A model generated the notes under the pieces. The model searched no databases, had not been told where the DNA came from, and was given only the letters and a program-made list of their open reading frames with translations. The translations under genes were made by a program, and so were the position numbers. This document shows, piece by piece, positions 1 through 6,449 of a DNA stretch of 19,215 nucleotides. This stretch comes from an uncultured Clostridium sp. (lineage in GTDB: Bacteria; Bacillota; Clostridia; TANB77; CAG-508): NCBI GenBank assembly GCA_900554815.1, contig USIO01000028.1:1-19215 (forward strand). Reading direction: 5' to 3'. Numbering within the stretch: the first letter of the stretch is position 1; every line of letters begins with the position of its first letter.

Positions 1-125
1 TTGCTTTTTTATATTTTATGTATATACCTTTTATACCCTTTTTGTCAAGTGTACATATAGTATGGTTTTCCAAGTCTTAATGTAGTACATTTTGAATATT
101 TTATATTGTGTAGCGACAAAATTAT
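1..125. other. AT-rich sequence of unknown origin after the truncated PBP gene
   Basis: No open reading frame or PBP-like peptide is visible in any continuation of the upstream gene. The minus strand starts with GTGCGTG (133-127) at the point where PBP homology ends. GTGCG resembles the 5' end of a group II intron, but I do not see the rest of such an intron. It could also be the edge of another insertion, an excisable element in a cell-wall or sporulation gene, or an assembly junction. Confidence 0.35.
19..48 (-). promoter_or_regulatory. Possible promoter reading leftwards out of the window
   Basis: On the minus strand a TTGACA -35 (43-48) is followed after 16 or 18 bp by TATATA or TATACA (19-26). 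It lies in the sequence that replaces the expected end of the PBP gene. Whatever it would drive is outside the window. AT-rich DNA yields such matches easily, so this is tentative. Confidence 0.3.
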
Positions 126-1837
126 TCACGCACCTCCTTGGTGTCCTCCTTCTCCTGTTGGATTATATAGTGTAATTAAAATTACTACTTCTGGATCAGA
201 AATTGGTGCTACTCCTACAAAAGATGTTACGTATTTCCCTGTATTTACACCATCTTCTGAGGTCCCTGTTTTTCCTCCAATTCTATATCCTAATACTCCG
301 AGCATTTCTTCCAGTTCCTTCTGATACAACAGATTCCATCATGCTTAAAACCTGTTTAGCAGTTTTTTCCGATATTGCTCGTGATTGTTCTTGTGGCTCT
401 ACATTTTCTACTGTTCCTGTAGAATTATCTATAATTTGTTTTACTAAACGTGGTTTCATTAAAACTCCATTATTTGCAATAGCAGATACCATTCTTACCA
501 TTTGTAGTGGAGTTATCTCAAATCTTTGCCCAAAGCTTAAAGTCGCCAGTTCTACAGGACCTACTTTTTCTTTTGCTAAAAAAATCCCTTTTGCTTCTCC
601 TGTTAACTCTATTCCTGTTGTTTGTAGTAGTCCAAATCTTTCTAAATAGTCATAGTATTTATCTACACCAATTTTTTGTCCGAAGTCCTATAAATACAGG
701 GTTGCAAGAATTCATTAGAGCATTTCTTAAACTCTGAGACCCATGTGGTCTATAATACCTCCAACATCTTATTCGTGTACCTACAATTTCTATACTTCCA
801 CTACAGTTAAATTCTCCTTCTTTATCTGTTGTTGTAATTCCTTCTTCTAAAGCTGCTGATGCTGTTAAAAGTTTAAATGTTGAACCTGGCTCATAACTAT
901 CTGCAATTGCTCTGTTTCTCCATATTTGTTGCAATTGTTTTGTTCGTTCTGATGAGCTCATACTTTCCCAATTTGCTTTTAATTCTTCTGTATTTGGTTC
1001 ATATGGGTAGTTTAAATTGTAATCGGGATATGTTGCCATTGCAATAATGTCTCCAGTTTTGGGGTTCATAACTATAACATTTCCACCATCAGTACATTTG
1101 TTGTCAATACATGCTTGTTTTAAATACTTTTCTACAATTGCTTGGGTAGGCATGTTAATAGATAGTACAATATCTTTGCCATCTATTGCGTGAATATATT
1201 CCTCTCCTCCTTCTAGTAAGTCTCCACCTGTTCCATCTGCTAGTTTTTTTATTTTTCCTTTTGTTCCTTTTAAAATTTCATCAAAAGTTACTTCTATTCC
1301 ATCTAGTCCTTGATTGTCACTCCCACAAAATCCAATAACATGAGAAGCCAAGTGACTATATGGATAGTACCTTTTTGTGTCTTCATCAATATTTATTCCT
1401 ACATTAATATTATTTTGCTCCATCCATGTTCTTAATTCATTTGCTTTATCATTTTCTACTTTTTTAGCAATTGTTTCAATATAACTATTTTTATTTACTT
1501 TTTTTAATACACTTTCATAATCTAGTTCAAAAATATTTGAAAGAGCATTTGCTACTTTTTCTTTATTTTCTTTTGAAATATTTGTTGGATTAACTGTAAT
1601 AGTTTGGACTGTGCTACTAACTGCTAATACTGTTTTACCAGTACTATCGTAAATTGTTCCTCTTTTTGGATTAATACTCCTATCTAAAGTTTGCTGCATA
1701 TATGCGCCTGCTTGTAATTCGCTTCCTTGAACAAATTGTATCCATCCTATCCTAACTGTTAATGTAATAAAAATAATGCATGTGATTAGTAGCATGTTTT
1801 TTAACCTTCTTTTTTGCTTTATACCAGTTTCTACCAT
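126..1837 (-). CDS. ftsI: Class B penicillin-binding protein (FtsI/SpoVD type), needs two +1 shifts at CGG; 3' end cut short
   Basis: This is a septal peptidoglycan transpeptidase, anchored in the membrane and acting outside the cell. Read as complement(126..299, 301..681, 683..1837) it gives 569 aa. A basic N-terminus precedes one membrane helix (about residues 14-34) and the PBP dimerisation domain. The transpeptidase domain has S319-T-F-K, S377-C-N and K522-T-G. In the raw frame the protein stops at 392 aa, soon after SxN. Skipping the C of CGG at 682-680 (codon 386) and again at 300-298 (codon 513) restores continuous homology and the KTG box. The gene follows ftsL, separated by a terminator-like hairpin. 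The start ATG has GAGG eight bases upstream. The end is odd: homology stops at HQGGA and TGA follows, where class B PBPs normally continue for at least 20-30 residues. I see no PASTA domain, but the end is missing, so FtsI versus SpoVD is undecided. Confidence 0.9.
297..300 (-). other. CGGA +1 recoding site 2 of ftsI
   Basis: The in-frame context is GCT CGG AGT. Reading GCT-(C)-GGA-GTA restores NAGVLGYRIGGKTGTS, with the KTG box only nine residues after the shifted glycine. Without the shift, translation ends five residues after the CGG. Confidence 0.85.
679..682 (-). other. CGGA +1 recoding site 1 of ftsI
   Basis: The in-frame context is CTT CGG ACA. Reading CTT-(C)-GGA-CAA restores VFIGLGQKIGVDKYY directly after the SxN box. 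Without the shift, translation ends six residues later. Confidence 0.85.
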
Positions 1838-1917
1838 TTGTTCTACCTCATTTCTTTTTATTATTTATTCTTATGTTATTATTAAAAATATAAAATTATA
1901 ACTATTTGCTAATGCAT

Positions 1918-1961
1918 AAAAAAAAGATTATATTACTTTATTTGTGTAATATAATCTTTTT
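1918..1961 (-). terminator. Rho-independent terminator after ftsL
   Basis: A perfect 15-bp stem (1921-1935 with 1947-1961, 11-nt loop) begins at the ftsL stop codon. In the minus direction it is followed by a run of eight T. It lies between ftsL and ftsI, so ftsI is either transcribed by read-through or from its own promoter. I could not identify a good promoter between 1838 and 1918. Confidence 0.75.
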
Positions 1962-2490
1962 AAAATAAATTTTTAAACCAGTTAATAATAATCTCAAGTA
2001 TGTTTTCTGAATTGTTTTCTACTATTACATGCTCTGCTCCAGCTTCTACATAATCTTTTTTAGGTAATTGTATATAAGTTGTTTGTTTGCTATTTAGTTT
2101 TTGCATTCCTAGTCTTTCTTTAGCCTCTTGTTCAATTTGACTTAAATTTAGGCTATTTTGAATGTTTACTTCTAGTTGTTCATTTTCTTTTTGTATATTT
2201 GAAATTTGTTTTTCTAATTTTTGGTTATAAGTAAATGCTTCATTAATTTGTGAATTTCTATATCCAATCATTAATAAAACTGCAAATCCTAATGCTAAAT
2301 ACATTACTACTTTTAGTTTGTTATAGTTTTCTTGTTTTTTGGTTCTTTTTAACTCTTCTTCTAATTTTTTAGTATTTTTTACTGTAGTTTTTTTGTGGGT
2401 TGGTAGATTTCTTTTTGGGTTTTTTATTGGTTCTAACTTTCTTGGGCTAGTTTCATATTGATATCTATTATACGGTCTTGTTGCAGGCAT
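1960..2490 (-). CDS. ftsL: FtsL/DivIC-type septum protein
   Basis: This is a 176-aa bitopic division protein. About 60 residues of basic, Lys/Thr-rich cytoplasmic N-terminus precede one membrane helix (about 61-78). A coiled coil follows (QKLEKQISNIQKENEQLEVNI), then the LSQIEQEAKERLGMQKL element typical of FtsL/DivIC, and an amphipathic C-terminus. Family members form a complex with DivIB/FtsQ that activates the septal synthase FtsW and its PBP. Its position between rsmH and the PBP gene is the standard dcw order and supports FtsL over DivIC. The AGGTG ribosome binding site overlaps the corrected rsmH stop, implying translational coupling. The sequence is poorly conserved, so the call rests on topology, the C-terminal motif and context. 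Confidence 0.88.
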   Translation of the reverse strand: MPATRPYNRYQYETSPRKLEPIKNPKRNLPTHKKTTVKNTKKLEEELKRTKKQENYNKLKVVMYLALGFAVLLMIGYRNSQINEAFTYNQKLEKQISNIQKENEQLEVNIQNSLNLSQIEQEAKERLGMQKLNSKQTTYIQLPKKDYVEAGAEHVIVENNSENILEIIINWFKNLF

Positions 2491-2496
2491 TTACTT

Positions 2497-3421
2497 TCAC
2501 CTCTTTTCAAATATTCTTAGTTTAGCACTTTTGCTTCTTTCGTTTTTTATTTGTTCTTCTTTTGTTGGAATTATTGGTTTTTTTGTAATTACTTTACCTA
2601 AAGATTTGTTTCCACATACACAATATGGTAAATCAGGCGGACATGTACACTTTCCGTTCAGCCTCTAAATAAGTATTTTTTACAGCTCTGTCTTCTAATG
2701 AGTGAAATGTTATTATACATAACCTTCCTTTACTTTTTAGTAGTTGAATACATTGTAGTATAGTTTCTTTTAGTGGCTTTATTTCATTATTTACCTCTAT
2801 TCTAATTGCTTGGAAGGTTCTTTTGGCTGGATGTCCATCATTTGTTCTTGGAACACTTTTTTCTATAATTTGTACTAATTCTTTTGTAGTGCAGATTTCT
2901 TTATTACGCCTATATTCGCATATTTTTTTTGCAATTTTGCGAGAAAATTTTTCTTCTCCATAAGTGTATATTATGTCTGCTAGTTCTTTTTCTGAATAAT
3001 TATTAATAACAATTTTTGCTGTTAGATTTTGGGTTTTGTCCATTCTCATGTCTAGTTCTGCTTCTTTGGTATAACTAAATCCTCTGTCTTTTTCGTCTAA
3101 TTGGTAAGAAGAAACTCCTAAGTCTAGCAATATTCCATCAACACTTTTTATTGATAAATTTTCTAATATTTTTTTAATTTCATCGTGATTACCATGTATT
3201 AATTTTTTATTTTTAAATTGTTTTAATTTATTTTCAGAAGCTTTTAGAGCTTCTATATCTTTGTCTATCCCTATTAATAAACCATTTTCCGATAATTTTG
3301 AAATAATTTGACTGCTATGTCCTGCTCCTCCAATTGTTCCATCTACATAAATTCCATTTGGTTTTATTGCAAGTCCTTCTATACATTCATTTAATAGAAC
3401 CGGTATATGGTTAAATTCCAT
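2497..3421 (-). CDS. rsmH: 16S rRNA (cytosine1402-N4)-methyltransferase RsmH (MraW), needs one +1 shift at CGG
   Basis: RsmH methylates N4 of C1402 in the P site of 16S rRNA using S-adenosylmethionine. The N-terminal HIPVLLNECIEGL and the SAM loop VDGTIGGAGHSSQI (residues 26-39) are clear. So are LDLGVSSYQLDEKDRGFSY, DMRMD and the C-terminal ITFHSLEDRAVK. The raw frame stops at 262 aa. Skipping the C of CGG at 2656-2654 (codon 256) gives complement(2497..2655, 2657..3421), 307 aa, the family's usual length. The shift restores GKCTCPPDLPYCVCG, the Cys-rich motif of this family, and the basic C-terminus. The corrected stop TGA (2499-2497) sits in the ribosome binding site of ftsL, as expected for a tight operon. 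A 350-bp gap separates it from mraZ. The start ATG is the usual MEFNHIPVL start. Confidence 0.95.
2653..2656 (-). other. CGGA +1 recoding site in rsmH
   Basis: The in-frame context is GAA CGG AAA. Reading GAA-(C)-GGA-AAG restores YLEAEGKCTCPPDLPYC, a conserved motif of RsmH, and places the stop exactly at the ftsL ribosome binding site. The uncorrected frame ends six residues after the CGG. Confidence 0.88.
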
Positions 3422-3470
3422 TTAATTTGTTTCATCTCATTTCACTACTTAATTTTGCTAAATAGCATAA

Positions 3471-3501
3471 ACAGTTGGTAAGCCTAATTAATACCAACTG
3501 T
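3471..3501. promoter_or_regulatory. Perfect 10-bp hairpin upstream of rsmH
   Basis: ACAGTTGGTA (3471-3480) pairs with TACCAACTGT (3492-3501) across an 11-nt loop. It is richer in GC than its surroundings and lacks a clear T run on either side. It is therefore more likely a leader structure, mRNA-processing site or protein site than a plain terminator. Confidence 0.5.
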
Positions 3502-3526
3502 CATGCCATTTTTGTTTTAAACTTTA

Positions 3527-3746
3527 TCTTTTGTTCTTCTTTTTGTCTTTTGTAAAACTCTTTTTACTTCTTTTGTATATTATTTTTTCTTTTGTAAATT
3601 TATAATTTTACTTTCGTAAATTATACGAGTTTGTCCTTGGTATTAATTTTGCATTTTTGTCTTTTGTATACATATTTTTATCTTATGTATATCTTATCTT
3701 TTGTTTTTTTAATTTTTATCTTTTGTTTTTTTATAATTTCTTTTGC
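3527..3746. repeat. Array of TCTTTTGT repeats, roughly 20-bp spacing
   Basis: Exact TCTTTTGT octamers start at 3527, 3546, 3569, 3588, 3660, 3697 and 3719. Variants start at about 3610 (CTTTCGT), 3681 (TCTTATGT) and 3739 (TCTTTTGC). Most neighbours lie 19-23 bp apart, and many copies are followed by AAA or ATA and then a T-rich stretch, like a decayed tandem repeat of about 21 bp. In mRNA sense the core is ACAAAAGA. Confidence 0.6.
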
Positions 3747-3771
3747 AAAATTTATATAAACTTATAAAAAG

Positions 3772-4203
3772 TTATATACCAAGCATTGTCATATTTTCTG
3801 CTATTTCATCTACGTTAATATTATCGTTTTGGCTATATTCTTTCCATTTTGTTTTGCTCCATATTTCAATTCTAGTATTAACACCGATAATAACTACTTC
3901 TTTTTCTAAATTAGCAAATTCTCTTAAATTTCCTGAAATTAGGAATCTACCTTGTTTGTCTATTTCACATTCAATTGCACCTGATAAAAAGAATCTGGTA
4001 AAGTCTCTAGCATTTTTGCTAGTAAGTGGTAGAGTCTTTAATTTTTCTTCAAAGGCTGTCCATTCTTTTTGTGAATACGCAAACAAACATCCATCTAAAC
4101 CTTTTGTGACTACAAATTTTTCTCCTATTTCTTCTCTTAGTTTTGCTGGCATAATTAATCTGCCTTTTGAGTCTACAGAATGCTCGTATTCACCAATAAA
4201 CAA
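3772..4203 (-). CDS. mraZ: Transcriptional regulator MraZ
   Basis: MraZ is a DNA-binding regulator of the division (dcw) cluster and is usually its first gene. The protein has two AbrB-like swapped-hairpin halves, each with the family signature: HSVDSKGRLIMPAKLRE in the first and CEIDKQGRFLISGNLRE in the second. I place the start at TTG 4203-4201. It gives the canonical MFIGEYEHS beginning and lies eight bases after AGGAGG (4217-4212), whereas the upstream GTG at 4212 would overlap that ribosome binding site. The result is 143 aa, the usual length. It has its own promoter and a three-box operator directly upstream, which indicates autoregulation. It contains no CGG codon. Confidence 0.95.
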   Translation of the reverse strand: MFIGEYEHSVDSKGRLIMPAKLREEIGEKFVVTKGLDGCLFAYSQKEWTAFEEKLKTLPLTSKNARDFTRFFLSGAIECEIDKQGRFLISGNLREFANLEKEVVIIGVNTRIEIWSKTKWKEYSQNDNINVDEIAENMTMLGI

Positions 4204-4230
4204 CCCTCTCACCTCCTATGTAATTTTCTT

Positions 4231-4257
4231 CCACTTTCCACCACTTCTTACCACTTT
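4231..4257 (-). promoter_or_regulatory. MraZ operator: three AAGTGG boxes at 10-bp spacing
   Basis: In the sense strand the boxes are AAAGTGG, GAAGTGG and AAAGTGG (4257-4251, 4247-4241, 4237-4231), each separated by three bases. This matches the AAAGTG(G/T)N3 repeats known as MraZ targets in related low-GC bacteria. The boxes lie from the expected transcription start to the ribosome binding site, fitting autorepression or autoregulation. Confidence 0.85.
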
Positions 4258-4263
4258 AACTAA

Positions 4264-4292
4264 ATTTTAATATATAAATTTATATTTTGCAA
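4264..4292 (-). promoter_or_regulatory. mraZ promoter
   Basis: TTGCAA (4292-4287), a 17-bp spacer and TAAAAT (4269-4264) form a sigma-A-type promoter. Its start point would fall at the first MraZ box. Confidence 0.65.
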
Positions 4293-4301
4293 TACTTTTT
4301 T

Positions 4302-4362
4302 AAAATTTTTTATAAAAAAATAAGAAGAAATTTTTTCTTCTTATTTTTTTATAAAAAATTTT
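4302..4362. terminator. Bidirectional terminator with a perfect 29-bp stem
   Basis: Bases 4302-4330 pair without mismatch with 4334-4362 around a TTT loop. Nearly all pairs are A-T, and there are T runs on both sides. It lies after the rubredoxin gene and before the mraZ promoter, so it isolates the division cluster from fprA-rubredoxin. Confidence 0.75.
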
Positions 4363-4398
4363 TAAATTTAAATTGTGAAGTAAGTTTAGATCTTTATA

Positions 4399-4536
4399 CT
4401 ATTCTTCTACTTTTTCAAACATATCTTTTCCAACTCCACACAAAGGGCATACCCAGTCTTCACTTAAGTCTTCAAACTTTGCTCCTTCTTTTTCTTCATC
4501 GTATACATATCCACATACGGTACATCTATATTTCAT
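4399..4536 (-). CDS. Rubredoxin
   Basis: This 45-aa gene begins MKYRCTVCGYVYD, has EDWVCPLCGVGKD near its end and finishes FEKVEE. The two CxxCG knuckles supply the four cysteines that bind a single iron. Rubredoxin is a small cytoplasmic electron carrier. Its start overlaps the fprA stop (TAATG), and its AGGAGGTG ribosome binding site lies inside the end of fprA, so the two are translationally coupled. Together they form the usual anaerobe pair in which rubredoxin donates electrons to the flavodiiron protein for oxygen or NO reduction. At 45 aa it is slightly shorter than the classical 52-54 aa form. Confidence 0.95.
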   Translation of the reverse strand: MKYRCTVCGYVYDEEKEGAKFEDLSEDWVCPLCGVGKDMFEKVEE

Positions 4537-5708
4537 TAGTTTTCACCTCCTATTTTTTTTGCTAATTTATTAAATTTCATTATTGTTTCGTCTGTCATTT
4601 TAGATTTAATAGTAATAGTTGGCTCATATAGAGTTATATTTTTCATTTTTTCTACTATTTTTTTCATTTTCGCACCAGCCATAGGTGCCCAAGATCCGTT
4701 TTCTATAATAGCTATTTTTCTATTTTGATAATTTTTTCCCATTAAGTTAGATAAAAACTGTTCCATTGGTGGAAACATTTCCATATTATAAGTTGAGCAA
4801 GCAAGTATTAATGTATCGTACTTAAAAGCATCTTCAATGGCTTCTGCCATATCGTCCCTAGTTAGGTCTGTCATTACTACTTTTTTTACACCATTTTGTT
4901 GTAAATCTTCTTTTAGTTTTTCTACTGCATGTTTTGTATTTCCATAAATAGATGCATAAGCAATTAAAACTCCTTTTTCTTCTGGTTGATAATTACTCCA
5001 TATGTTGTATTTATTTAAATAGTATTTTAAATTATCTTTTAAGATTGGTCCATGTAGTGGACATATTATTTTAATATCTAAAGTGCTTGCTTTTTTTAAT
5101 AGGTTTTGGACTTGTGCTCCATATTTTCCTACAATGTTAAAATAATACCTTCGAGCTTCACACAACCAGTCTTCGTTTGTATCTAAGGTTCCGAATTTTC
5201 CAAATCCATCTGCTGAAAAGAATATTTTTTCTGTTTGTTCATAAGTAACCATTACTTCTGGCCAATGTACCATTGGAGCCATTATAAATTGTAGCTTATG
5301 TTTTCCTGTTGAAATGGTATCGTTTTCCTTAACCACTACTTTTCTTTGCTCTAAATTTTGTATATTAAAAAATTGTAACATCATTTCAAATGTTTTAGCA
5401 TTTCCTATTATTTTCATATTAGGGTATTGGTCTGCAAGCCATTGTATATTGTAGGCATGGTCTGGTTCTAAGTGTGATACTACTAGGTAGTCAACAGTTT
5501 GTCCATGTAATTCGTTTTGCAAATTTTTTATCCATTTTTCGGTCGCTCTTTTGTCAACTGTATCCATAACAACATTTTTTTCGTCTTTTATAAGGTATGA
5601 ATTATATGATATTCCATTTGGAACAACATATTGGCTTTCGAATAAGTCTATAGTTTTATCATTTACTCCAATATATTTTATTTGTTCTGTAATTTGTGTG
5701 TCTTCCAT
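4536..5708 (-). CDS. fprA: Flavodiiron protein (A-type flavoprotein, oxygen/NO reductase)
   Basis: This 390-aa cytoplasmic enzyme reduces O2 to water and/or NO to N2O, protecting anaerobes. The N-terminal metallo-beta-lactamase-like domain (about 1-250) carries the diiron ligand motif H79-L-E81-P-D83-H84, with later ligands in MVHWPEVM and CPLHGPIL. The C-terminal flavodoxin domain (from about residue 256) starts VLIAYASIYGNTKHAVEKL, the FMN phosphate loop. The length fits the two-domain class without fused extra domains, so rubredoxin is supplied by the next gene. A well-spaced promoter lies upstream and ATG follows an AGGAGG. I use fprA as the family symbol. Substrate preference cannot be read from the sequence. 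Confidence 0.95.
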   Translation of the reverse strand: MEDTQITEQIKYIGVNDKTIDLFESQYVVPNGISYNSYLIKDEKNVVMDTVDKRATEKWIKNLQNELHGQTVDYLVVSHLEPDHAYNIQWLADQYPNMKIIGNAKTFEMMLQFFNIQNLEQRKVVVKENDTISTGKHKLQFIMAPMVHWPEVMVTYEQTEKIFFSADGFGKFGTLDTNEDWLCEARRYYFNIVGKYGAQVQNLLKKASTLDIKIICPLHGPILKDNLKYYLNKYNIWSNYQPEEKGVLIAYASIYGNTKHAVEKLKEDLQQNGVKKVVMTDLTRDDMAEAIEDAFKYDTLILACSTYNMEMFPPMEQFLSNLMGKNYQNRKIAIIENGSWAPMAGAKMKKIVEKMKNITLYEPTITIKSKMTDETIMKFNKLAKKIGGEN

Positions 5709-5742
5709 AAATGCCCTCCTATTTATTCTTTATATTGACTGT

Positions 5743-5771
5743 ATTATAATTCATTTTATTAGATTATGCAA
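5743..5771 (-). promoter_or_regulatory. fprA promoter
   Basis: TTGCAT (5771-5766), a 17-bp spacer and a perfect TATAAT (5748-5743) lie about 35 bp upstream of the fprA start. Confidence 0.7.
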
Positions 5772-5807
5772 TTATTTTTTATTATAAACAAATTGAGAGG
5801 AAGTATT

Positions 5808-5846
5808 AAAAAATTATACCCCAGTATAATTGGGGTATAATTTTTT
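5808..5846. terminator. Terminator after the FxLYD-like gene
   Basis: A perfect 16-bp stem (5808-5823 with 5831-5846, 7-nt loop) has a CCCC/GGGG core and an A/T-run base. It overlaps the stop of the gene at 5845 and is followed by T residues in that gene's direction. Confidence 0.8.
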
Positions 5847-6345
5847 ATTTTATTATAAAATCATATACATTTGTAATATCTGTAGTTGTTTCTGTTCTAA
5901 ATGAATTTGTTTCTCCTGGTTCAATTTGTCCAATATATGAGTTAATTGTAATTAATTCGTTTCCATCTTTATCAACAAAGGTTATTGTTATATCTCTTCC
6001 TTGTAGTTTTTCTGTAGCAGTTGTTGTAACATCTGCTAATAGAACAGAACCATTTGCATCAGTTTGTAGCCTTATATTAGTAAATTTATAATTTTCAAAT
6101 GTTTTGTCTTCTCTAAGTTTTTCGCTAGTGTTTGTTTTTAGTCCATTATTTTCGTTTACAAATTCATTTCCCTCTATAGTTGGTCTTGTTTGAGTTGTTG
6201 TAACATTATTTTCAGCTACATTTTCTAATGGTTCTTCAGTTTCTTCCCTGTTGTTCTTAACAATACCAATAATAATTGCTGTTACTAATATAATTGCTAT
6301 TATTATTACAATTATTGCAAATATATTAACTTCTCCTTTTTTCAT
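5845..6345 (-). CDS. Membrane-anchored FxLYD-domain-like protein of unknown function
   Basis: The 166-aa protein begins MKKGEVNIFAIIV. One long membrane helix (about residues 7-29) is followed by an acidic, Asn/Thr-rich linker (about 30-75). The C-terminal beta-rich domain runs FENYKFTNIRLQ, LLADVTTTATEKL, ITITFVDKDGNEL, IGQIEPGETNSF. That order resembles FxLYD domains, small extracytoplasmic modules of unknown role in Gram-positive bacteria. The ATG at 6345 lies ten bases after AGGAGG. The upstream in-frame GTG at 6354 would touch the ribosome binding site, so I reject it. It has its own consensus promoter and terminator and is therefore monocistronic. Confidence 0.75.
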   Translation of the reverse strand: MKKGEVNIFAIIVIIIAIILVTAIIIGIVKNNREETEEPLENVAENNVTTTQTRPTIEGNEFVNENNGLKTNTSEKLREDKTFENYKFTNIRLQTDANGSVLLADVTTTATEKLQGRDITITFVDKDGNELITINSYIGQIEPGETNSFRTETTTDITNVYDFIIK

Positions 6346-6399
6346 TAATTTCACTCCTCCTTAGTTTATAATTTATAGTAATACTTAGATGTTGTAATT

Positions 6400-6428
6400 A
6401 GTATATATTTTTTTAATTTTATTGTCAA
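6400..6428 (-). promoter_or_regulatory. Promoter of the FxLYD-like gene
   Basis: A perfect TTGACA (6428-6423), a 17-bp spacer and TATACT (6405-6400) lie about 55 bp upstream of the start codon. Confidence 0.75.
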
Positions 6429-6449
6429 TATATATGTGTAATTTTTTTA

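Larger units (their letters stand above)
3422..3771. other. 350-bp non-coding gap between mraZ and rsmH
   Basis: No gene is visible. It holds a perfect 10-bp hairpin (3471-3501) near rsmH and a degenerate array of TCTTTTGT-type repeats (3527-3746). mraZ and rsmH are normally nearly adjacent, so the length of this leader is unusual. Confidence 0.7.

Noticed and set aside
126..128. TGA ending the PBP read as tryptophan or selenocysteine
   Set aside because: The sequence after the TGA has no PBP homology in any frame, and TGA serves as the normal stop of corrected rsmH.
369..371. Out-of-frame CGG trinucleotides (21 in coding sense) as additional recoding sites
   Set aside because: They span codon boundaries such as TCG GAA, AAC GGA or ATC GGT, and the surrounding proteins are continuous without any shift.
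283..501. Separate small genes at 283-501 and 126-329
   Set aside because: They are segments of one PBP gene in successive frames, joined by CGGA shifts. The frame between 681 and 501 is also open and PBP-like.
3527..3746. CRISPR array
   Set aside because: The repeats are only 8 bp with 11-14 bp of AT-rich filler, are imperfect, and no cas gene is present.
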